Position numbers and translations under genes: made by a program. 64,000 nt of DNA, taken from NCBI GenBank assembly GCA_963514095.1, contig OY741265.1:31544290-31608289 (forward strand), read 5' to 3'. This document shows, piece after piece, positions 57,041 to 64,000 of the stretch; within the stretch, counting starts at the first letter, position 1; every line of letters starts with the position of its first letter. The DNA is from Eutrigla gurnardus (lineage: Eukaryota; Chordata; Actinopteri; Perciformes; Triglidae). The notes beneath the pieces were generated by a model. The model made no database searches. It was not told the DNA's origin and was given only the letters and a program-made list of their open reading frames with translations.

Positions 57041-57632
57041 CGACACTCGCCTCGGGAGGAATAACAGCAGCAGGTGCCGCTGGGGCAACAGACAGAGGCC
57101 CGAAGCGATTTGATAGCTCCAGGCATGTCTTTGACCCAGGAGCCGAAGATATTGTTTTGGCTCCTCGGATCACCTCCGTCCAGCGAGGCAGAGGTGCAGG
57201 TCGGCTTGGAGTGGAGCAGAAGACCAGCGGGACCTTCGGTTTAGCCCCGGCCGTGATCCAGTCCGCTTCGGAGGGAACCCGGACGGCCGCCGGTGGAGAG
57301 GGCGGTGAGCAGTCAGGTGGCCGCGGACAGGCAGAGGGATCCCAGGGGATTGTGTCATGGAACGCCACAGAGAGCGAGGAGATCTTTTGGGACTGCTCAT
57401 GGGCCAGATCCTTGAACTGTGACAGCAGGAGCTCGTTGTCTTTGAGCTGTGCAGCCAGCCGGAGGTTTTCTTCAGTCAGGTGGGTGATTCTCTTGTTGGC
57501 TCTGGTTAGCTGTAGGTTGTCGTCAGGTAACACGGCCATGGTCGTGGAGGAAGCCAGTGTGGGATGTAGTTGGTGGTGGCCGAGGAGCTGTAGATTAGCC
57601 GCAGGCACCGCAGGAGAGAGGGCTGTAGCCAT
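57020..57632 (-). pseudogene. Inner LINE ORF1-like protein fragment
   Basis: Opens with MATALSPAVPAANLQLLGHH, then a predicted coiled coil (DNLQLTRANKRITHLTEENL, RLAAQLKDNELLLSQ; Leu/Ile heptads), then a Pro-rich linker with WTEVIRGAKT. This is like the RNA-binding/multimerising ORF1 of some L2/CR1 LINEs. It ends by running into the reverse-transcriptase region through a deletion near 57030, so its natural C-terminus is lost. Its presence shows that the inner copy began close to full length. Confidence 0.55.
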
Positions 57633-57892
57633 GGAGGTAGCGGCAGGGCCCAGATGCTGGGCCCAGTGAAGAGGTTAGGCGTCCGGTAAGAAAGGCAGGT
57701 GAGGTTAGCTTCAGGTGCTAACAACACACCGGTAGTGCCAGGCAGCCAGGAAGCAGGTTGGTTAAGTCCAGGAAGAAATAGAAAGCGATCGGCTTGTCTG
57801 GTGGTTAAGGACTATAGCCCGTGTAAAAGAGGCACTGTTCAAAAGGCAGGGATCAGGGATAGATCCCTGCCTTTCTTAGTCTTAGATAATAA

Positions 57893-58780
57893 GACTAGGA
57901 TGGCACTCTCACCTGTGTCTAGTGTGAGTAGTAAGTCATTTGACACTTTCAGCAAAGCTGTTTCAGTGCTGTGGCGTGTTTTAAAGCCAGACTGAAAGGG
58001 CTCCAAGACATTGGCAGAGTTGAGAAAAGGCAGTACTTGAGAGAGGACTGCTTTTTCAAGAATTTTTGAGATGAATGGTAGTTAAGATATGGGGCGGTAG
58101 TTTTTTGGACAATTAGCATCAAGGTTGTGTTTTTTAAGCAACGGCTGCTTGAAACATGAGGGAACAGTGCCAGAGACAAGGCATGTGTTTATAATGACCA
58201 GAATGCTTGGACCAATGGTTTCAATGGCATCTTTGATGATCTGAGAGGGGATAGCATCATTGGGGGATGTAGAGGGTTTCATGTGCTTGATATCTCTTAG
58301 ATCATCAAAGGTCACTGGTAAAAAATTATCAAACATAGCTGTAACAGCTGGGGGACACTGTACAGTGCTGGGAACAGAGGGAGTAAAAGACAATTTGATG
58401 TGTTCTATTTTATCAATAGAAAACTTTAAAAAAGTTTCACACATGCCTGTGGATGTTTCGACATCTGGGGAGACTTCGGGGTTAATAATTGAGTTTATGG
58501 TACTAAAAAGGATTTTAGGCCTTTGGGAGTGTTTATTGATTATATCTGAGAAATGTTTGGTTCTGGCTTTCTTAGCCGCTGTCTGGAAGGCTGCTAAAGA
58601 ATTTCTGAAAATGTCAAAAGAAATTGTAAGTCTATCCTTGTTCCATTTCCGCTCAGCTCTCCGACAAGTCTGGCTGAGACTCAGACAACGGCAGCTCTTA
58701 TCAAACAGCTGTTGACTGGATGCTACTGTGCTGCTGAGGGAGGGAGGAGCCAGAAGTCCACCAGGACTGCATAAGAACAC
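57893..58780 (-). pseudogene. Outer LINE, endonuclease-RT linker and early reverse transcriptase
   Basis: The frame from about 58780 reads LAPPSLSSTVASSQQL, RRAERKWNKDRL, then PKILFSTINSIINP, DDLRDIKHMKPSTSPNDAIP, PLLKKHNLDANCPKNYRPIS and a stop at 58082. In the next frame it continues as LPFISKILEKAVLSQVLPFL, then FQSGFKTRHSTETALLKVSN, LDTGESAILVLL. It is interrupted at 57892 by the inner LINE. This is the region before the YADD box of the outer element. The endonuclease is missing or degraded. Confidence 0.75.
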
Positions 58781-58940
58781 TGCACTACTAAAAGGAGAAG
58801 ATTGGTATTCAACAAGAGATGCACTGTAACGTCCAAGATTATGATCAGCAACGAGAGCACCGTTTCAACTTTAAATACTCCTGCGGGGGCTCATACTTTT
58901 CGAAATAAATCATCACAGAATATCTCCAGTGACCTACATA

Positions 58941-60570
58941 CACTCAACAAAAATATAAACGCAACACTTTTGTTTTTGCTCCCATTTTTCATGAGATGGA
59001 CTTAAAGATCTAAAATTCATTCCAGATACACAATATTACCATTTCTCTCAAACATTGTTCACAAATCTGTCTAAATGTGTGATAGTGAGCACTTCTGCTT
59101 TGCTGAGATAATCCATCCCACCTCACAGGTGTGCCACATCAAGATGCTGATCTGACATCATGATTAGTGCACAGGTGTACCTTATACTGCCCACAATAAA
59201 AGGCCACTCTGAAATGTGCAGTTTGTCTCACAGCAAAATGCCACAGATGCCACAAGCATTGAGGGAGCGTGCAATTGGCATGCTGACAGCAGGAATGTCA
59301 ACCAGATCTGTTGCTCGTGCATTGAATGTTCATTTCTCCACCATAAGCCGTCTCCAAAGGCGTTTCAGAGAATATGGCAGTACATCCAACCGGCCTCACA
59401 ACCGCAGACCACGTGTAACCACACCAGCCCAGGACCTCCACATCCAGCAGGTTCACCTCCAAGATCGTCTGAGACCAGCCACTCAGACAGCTGCTGAAAC
59501 AATTGGTTTGCATAACCAAACAATTTCTGCACAAACTGTCAGAAACCGTCTCAGGGAAGCTCAACTGCATGCTCGTCGTCCTCATCGGGGTCTTGACCTG
59601 ACTCCAGCTCGTCGCCGTAACAGACTTGAGTGGGCAAATGCTCACATTCGATGGCGTCTGGCACGTTGGAGAGGTGTTCTCTTCACGGATGAATCTCGGT
59701 TTACATTGTTCAGGGCAGATGGCAGACAGCGTGTGTGGCGTCGTGTGGGTGAGCGCTTTGCTGATGTCAATGTTGTGGCTCGAGTGGCCCATGGTGGTGG
59801 TGGGGTTATGGTATGGGCAGGCATCTGTTATGGACGAAGAACACAGGTGCATTTTATTGATGGCATTTTGAATGCACAGAGATACCGTGATGAGATCCTG
59901 AGGCCCATTGTTGTGCCATACATCCATGAACATCACCTCATGTTTCAGCAAGATAATGCACGGCCCCATGTTGCAAGGATCTGTACACAATTCTTGGAAG
60001 CTGAAAATGTCCCAGTTCTTGCATGGCCAGTATACTCACCGGACATGTCACCCATTGAGCATGTTTGGGATGTGCTTGACCGGCGTATACGACAGCGTGT
60101 ACCAGTTCCCACTAATATCCAGCAACTTCGCACAGCCATTGAAGAGGAGTGGACCAACATTCCACAGGCCACAATTGACAATCTGATAAACTCTATGCGA
60201 AGAAGATGTGTTGCACTGCATGAGGCAAATGGTGGTCACACCAGATACTGACTGGTTCTGAGTCCCCAGACCCCCAATAAAGCAAAAAAATGCACATTTC
60301 AGGGTGGCCTTTTATTGTGGACAGTCTAAGGCACACCTGTGCACTAATCATGATGTCAGATCAGCATCTTGATGTGGCACACCTGTGAGGTGGGATGGAT
60401 TATCTCAGCAAAGCAGAAGTGCTCACTATCACACATTTAGGCTGATTTGTGAACGATGTTTGAGAGAAATGGTAATATTGTGTATCTGGAATGAATTTTA
60501 GATCTTTAAGTCCATCTCATGAAAAATGGGAGCAAAAACAAAAGTGTTGCGTTTATATTTTTGTTGAGTG
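58941..60570 (+). mobile_element. Complete Tc1-like transposon with 280-bp inverted repeats
   Basis: Inverted repeats 58941-59220 and 60291-60570 (start cactcaacaaaaatataaac) match at about 273 of 280 positions. They are flanked by the TA duplication at 58939-58940 and 60571-60572. Between them is one intact transposase ORF. Size (1,630 bp), repeat length and ORF length resemble Tc1-like elements reported as active in fish. The near-identity of the ends and the open frame argue for very recent movement, and the copy may still be mobile. Confidence 0.93.
59238..60251 (+). CDS. Tc1-like DD34E transposase, 337 aa, apparently intact
   Basis: ATG at 59238 (MPQMPQALRERAIGMLTAGM) rather than the upstream in-frame ATG at 59160, because 59160-59237 lies partly inside the inverted repeat and the shorter form has the family's length. 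Residues 1-115 form the paired-like helix-turn-helix DNA-binding region with an AT-hook-like RRPR at 56-59. The catalytic triad is D151 (FTDESRF), D239 (QQDNARPH) and E274 (SPIEHVW), with 34 residues between the last two, plus the Gly-rich AHGGGGVMVWAG. It cuts and pastes the element at TA sites in the nucleus. No frameshift, stop or missing catalytic residue seen. Confidence 0.95.
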   Translation: MPQMPQALRERAIGMLTAGMSTRSVARALNVHFSTISRLQRRFREYGSTSNRPHNRRPRVTTPAQDLHIQQVHLQDRLRPATQTAAETIGLHNQTISAQTVRNRLREAQLHARRPHRGLDLTPARRRNRLEWANAHIRWRLARWRGVLFTDESRFTLFRADGRQRVWRRVGERFADVNVVARVAHGGGGVMVWAGICYGRRTQVHFIDGILNAQRYRDEILRPIVVPYIHEHHLMFQQDNARPHVARICTQFLEAENVPVLAWPVYSPDMSPIEHVWDVLDRRIRQRVPVPTNIQQLRTAIEEEWTNIPQATIDNLINSMRRRCVALHEANGGHTRY

Positions 60571-60572
60571 TA

Positions 60573-60910
60573 TTACTATGGAAGAAGAAGAAGTATCACT
60601 TGAAAAAGGTTTTGTGGTCTGTGGTAACAGTAAGACTGTGGGAGGGCAATCAAGACGACCATCATCACTTCCACTGAGGTCCCCTTGAGCAACACCTCTT
60701 ACCTCCAGCACCTGCTCCGTGGCCAGCAGACTCTGGTTCTCCGGGCTGGTTCCAGGTGGGAATGCAGCCAAGTCCCACAGCAGTTTGTGAAATAGTCACA
60801 AAATGCAATCTATTGGCTTTGTGCGCAGGCACACACATTGCCCATTTTTAACTGGAAGTTAATTACCACATTCAATATCCAAACATTGGTTTCATCTTAA
60901 CCTAATCTTG
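60573..60910. other. Intergenic, no gene recognised
   Basis: Short ORFs without motif. Confidence 0.5.
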
Positions 60911-61035
60911 GTTTTGTTGTCTAAACCTAAAGTTTGTTTTGTCGTCTAAACCTAAAGTTTGTTTTGTCATCTAAACCTAAAGTTTGTTTTGTCGTCTAAA
61001 CCTAACGTTGGTTTTGTCGTCTAAACCTAACGTTG
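60911..61035. repeat. 25-bp minisatellite, 5 copies
   Basis: Unit gttttgtcgtctaaacctaa followed by agttt or cgttg, starting at 60911, 60936, 60961, 60986 and 61011. Confidence 0.95.
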
Positions 61036-61145
61036 GTTAGACTGTGGTGTAGGCATGAAAGATACCTGAACTGAAATATATTGAGCAACATGAAATGAGA
61101 TGTGAGATGGCTGCAGAACTGGATGAATGTGATCAAAGTGCTGAA

Positions 61146-62517
61146 TCTTACTTCAATAACTAGAGAATGCAATTTCTACGAAATTGCGGTGTGAATGATG
61201 ACTGCTGAATAGCTGACGCTACGCTGGTATGATGACTTGAATGTGTATGAAGAAGTGAAATTAGGATGAATAGTTGGAAAAGTGGGAATTGGTTGAATAA
61301 GTATGAATGTCTTTGAAGAGTTGAATAAAGTATGAATGTGTGTATGAAGAAGGTAAAGTAGGATGAATAGTTGGAAAAGTGGGAATAGACTTTCTAGGTG
61401 AATGTATGCCTGAGAAAAAGATGTTTGACAAAAAAAACTACAAATCCTCCTGTCCACTGCTCCTGTCCACCAATCAGAGCACACCTGCTGTCACTTCTCA
61501 AGATCAGAGCCACAGAGTGCCGTCACCATAGCAACGGCCCTCTAAGTTCGTGTGTATGACTGCCTTCAGCCTCTTTCTATTTCTCCATTTCGGCTTTGTG
61601 GAGGGTCCGAACAAAAGCTTCCCACGCTCACACCGAAACTCCTATCGCCAAAATGTTCGCACCCTTAGCGCCCCAAGACTCTGCTGAAGACACTGATGAC
61701 TTTTATTTTTTCCTAGTTTCAGAAATGTGGACGCTAGGGCGAGTTAGAAATGTGTGAGTTTCAGCATTTCTTTGAAAATCTGCTCCTCAATTTGCATTGC
61801 TGTCGGTTGGGAGAAAAACCGACATGGCCGCGCTTAGAGGTTGCAAGTTCAAATTCTGTAAATCTCACAGAGTTTTTGAGCACATTGTGAGAGACAAGAC
61901 AAGTTTGTCTACAAAATTGGAAAATATCACGTGTGTAGAGTGAAAATTGTGGCCGGGAGGAGTTTGGAAAGGAAAAAAATCTGAAGTTCTTTGGGCTGCT
62001 CTGCCACTCTGACGATGATGTCACCCACTCTAGCAGGGAGAGTTCCGTGCAATACACACCCATTATAATCTCATGATCTCTCCCAAAACGATCATGGTCA
62101 TTGAACAGTGATTGCTCAGAAACTATGTGACCTATTGAAACGTGGATTGACACACCAATACACAAGACTTGTGTCTACATTTTAAAGTTTAAATGGTTTC
62201 TAGGAGAATGTATGAATGAATGGTGAGCAGTTGAATGTGCCTGAAAATGCACGGAATTTTGTCAAATTTGAATGTTCCGCTCATTGACTTTAATGTTAAA
62301 AAAATGACGTAAAACGTTGAATATTTCTGAATTTATGAATGTTATGAATGAGAAAAGTAGTAGCGGGAATGTCCTGAATGAGATGAACGTTTTGAAGTTT
62401 GAATGAAGTGAATCGGTTGAATAATGTTGAAGGAGTTTAGGTTTGAAAAAACAGGCGTAAGAATAATAATAAATACGGCGAATAACAGGATGTGAATGAT
62501 TTCATCATTCACACCAA
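61146..62517 (+). mobile_element. Helitron-like non-autonomous element, copy 2
   Basis: Starts TC after A (61145-61147), with ctagagaatgcaatttctac nearby. Ends with a 10-bp perfect hairpin tgtgaatgat-ttc-atcattcaca (62491-62513) followed by CCAA and T, close to the CTRR rule. About 600 bases (61387-61990) match copy 1 (16165-16780), but this copy lacks the 141-bp array. No Rep/helicase coding and no target duplication, as expected for the class. Confidence 0.6.
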
Positions 62518-62558
62518 TTATAGGAGTCATGGTTTGGTGTGAGTTTGATGGAGCGAGG

Positions 62559-62582
62559 AAAAAAAAAAAAAAAAAAAAAAAA
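62559..62582. repeat. Poly-A tract
   Basis: 24 consecutive A after gagcgagg. No retrogene body precedes it that I can identify. Confidence 0.9.
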
Positions 62583-63810
62583 TACGTGGACAGGATATGT
62601 TTTGGGCATCAGATGAAAAAAAAAAGAAAAATCAACACACATTTTTCAGAATCAGTGTCTCTGTATCTTTGGAAAATCTGCATACATCTCGTTCAACAGT
62701 TTTCAAAAGCATTATACCATTCGTCGAGATAGTTCCAATGAAAACTGTCAACAGTTACGGTAGAAAAGTTGTCCAAACATGTCCAAAGCAAACCGAAGCT
62801 CGACACATGACCACAGGTGTTACAGAGAGAACCCTTCTACCTGGTGTTAGAAATCAGAGCTGCCACAAGGTGCAAAAATGAGATTCATTCATACAAACTA
62901 AAAATGTGCACACGCACCAGTGTAACCATGGATACCTTCCATAGTCGTGTTTATGTATTTGCCAGTATACGGCAGCATTATGTTAAATTAGATGCCATTA
63001 CAGCCAACTGGCATGAACAGGACAGAGTGCAAATAGGCTTCCTAACATGACTATTACAGATGATCATTTGCATCTCCCCCCAATTTCACTCACTAAAGGC
63101 TTTATGGCACATAATTGAGGTCCTGCAGATAATGTCACAGCCTCTAATAGCTGCCTGACAGGCTGGCAGACAGCCTTTATCTATTCTCTGGGCTGCTAAC
63201 AGTAAATGTGTTCGCCTATACTGACTAAGTATGAGTAGGCTACTGAGTACTTTGCCAGGCGCTTATATGTATTTGCATATACAACAAACAGAAGAGCTAC
63301 CAAGCGTGGATAGGCTGTATATTTTGACAAAAAACATCCATAATAACCTTTCAGTGTTTTGTATTTTCAGTGGTCTGACACAAAACTAGACTCCTGCACT
63401 TGCTCTCGGCTCTGTTTTCAGGCTTTAGAAAATACAGACCTTGGCCAATCATAGAAAAAATTGCTATTCCAGCATTGACAACAACTTCCTTCATTACAAA
63501 GCAACCCAAAAAACAGAGTCACTGAGAGGTGAGTGTATTCATGATGTATGGTGTGGAATCACCAGAGACCCCACCATATGTGACCGAAACACTGAATCTT
63601 CTGTTAACTAGTTATTCCATTTCAGCTATATTGTACCCACTTGTTTTATAAAAACTATGGAGCCATATAAAAAAAAAATGAAACTATGTATTTGTCAAGT
63701 TTTTTTCAAAGGTTGATGTATTCACCTCTTTAGGAAAAACCAGTAGGTTTGTGGGGTTTCTGGTTTGTGGTAGACAGAGACGCATGGAAAGAACATGACA
63801 CAAAGGTTTC
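62583..63810. other. Intergenic, no gene recognised
   Basis: No coding or repeat signature. Confidence 0.5.
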
Positions 63811-63876
63811 TTCGCTGGGAGTCAAACCGTCGCCGCTGTGCCACGTGGCCGGCAGCACTCTGACCACAAGACAACC
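63811..63876 (-). tRNA. tRNA-like head (possible SINE or pseudo-tRNA)
   Basis: On minus: an A-box-like tggtcagagtg (63856-63866 on plus as cactctgacca) and a B-box-like ggtttgactcc (63818-63828), with normal spacing. The stems are incomplete and the window ends soon after, so this may be a degraded tRNA-derived SINE. Confidence 0.3.
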
Positions 63877-64000
63877 AGGGAGCTCAGCGAGCAAAGTCAG
63901 TTAAACTACAACATGGACCAGACGCCTGTCTCACACTGCTGGTCTACGATGGCATCACTGAATTCTGACCAGGATAAACACTTCACGTTTCTTTGCACAG

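Larger units (their letters stand above)
55592..57892 (-). mobile_element. L2-like LINE (inner), internally deleted
   Basis: Minus strand. The 3' tail is (tttga)n, seen on plus as aaatcaaatc repeats at 55590-55618. Its 5' end is at about 57892. Flanking TTATTA-like sequence on both sides (55585-55592 and 57887-57892) fits a short target duplication. It contains an ORF1-like region (57020-57632) fused directly to mid reverse transcriptase, so endonuclease and early polymerase are deleted. Confidence 0.7.
54327..58930 (-). mobile_element. L2/CR1-like LINE (outer), interrupted by another LINE
   Basis: Minus strand. The 3' end at 54327-54352 has a (ttac)n tail, preceded by cactttggtca and tgtgctttta words typical of fish LINE 3' ends. 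Coding lies at 54640-55584 and, upstream, at 57893-58780. The two halves join around LVL-L / LDLSAAFDTV once the inner LINE (55592-57892) is removed. The 5' end is truncated; the limit near 58930 is uncertain because a Tc1 element abuts at 58941. Confidence 0.75.

Noticed and set aside
57157..57669. A 170-residue plus-strand ORF
   Set aside because: It lies opposite the LINE ORF1-like region, whose minus-strand product has a coherent coiled coil; the plus frame has no motif.
59298..59990. A 230-residue minus-strand ORF
   Set aside because: Antisense shadow of the intact Tc1 transposase.
60911..61035. ctaaacc-rich tandem repeat resembling telomeric DNA
   Set aside because: The period is 25 with a complex unit, not a 6-7 base telomere repeat.
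62559..62582. Poly-A tract taken as the tail of a processed pseudogene
   Set aside because: Upstream sequence is a Helitron-like end, not a spliced cDNA, and no flanking duplication was found.

Overview
This window looks like vertebrate, almost certainly teleost fish, nuclear DNA. The evidence is the mix of repeats: Rex3-type RTE retrotransposons with GATG tails, L2-type LINEs, a Tf1/sushi-type chromodomain LTR retrotransposon, Tc1/mariner, hAT and PIF/Harbinger elements, Helitron-like ends, tRNA-derived SINEs, and many CA/TG microsatellites. I see no intact host protein-coding gene, rRNA or CRISPR. The window is intergenic or intronic DNA made largely of nested mobile elements.

Layout. 1-1389: a LINE 3' end split by a hAT deletion derivative. 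2611-3727: a deleted Tc1/mariner element. 4691-4945 and 11002-11245: tRNA-derived SINEs. 5250-6110: a probable solo LTR. 7686-8376 and 43797-44332: two 5'-truncated Rex3 copies with target duplications. 11954-15735: an L2 LINE with a 973-codon ORF that has no internal stop. 15736-17930 and 61146-62517: two related Helitron-like elements, the first carrying a 141-bp tandem array. 19100-21111, 21567-22700 and 53243-53584: PIF/Harbinger elements with decayed Myb-like and HARBI1-like coding.

28676-31212 holds a decayed multi-exon gene of a multicopy teleost family (SAMD3-like), with a fold-back TTAA element in one intron. It is followed by a LINE fragment split at 31418/36782 by a 5.36-kb chromodomain Ty3/gypsy element (31419-36781), which has both LTRs and a 5-bp target duplication. 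50906-52395 holds Tc1 and endogenous-retrovirus-like pol remnants. 54327-58930 is a minus-strand LINE into which a second LINE (55592-57892) has inserted. It directly abuts an apparently complete Tc1-like transposon (58941-60570) with 280-bp inverted repeats and an intact DD34E transposase.

How the parts relate. The elements do not form one pathway. They record successive insertions: hAT into LINE, gypsy into LINE, LINE into LINE, TTAA elements into a Harbinger copy and into the SAMD3-like pseudogene. The parts most likely to be functional are the Tc1 transposon, the L2 ORF, and the gypsy control sequences. In the gypsy element, ten bases just downstream of the 5' LTR are exactly complementary to a site inside the LTR near the predicted transcript start, which suggests Tf1-style self-priming of reverse transcription. 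All calls come from reading the sequence and recalling families; no database search was run.
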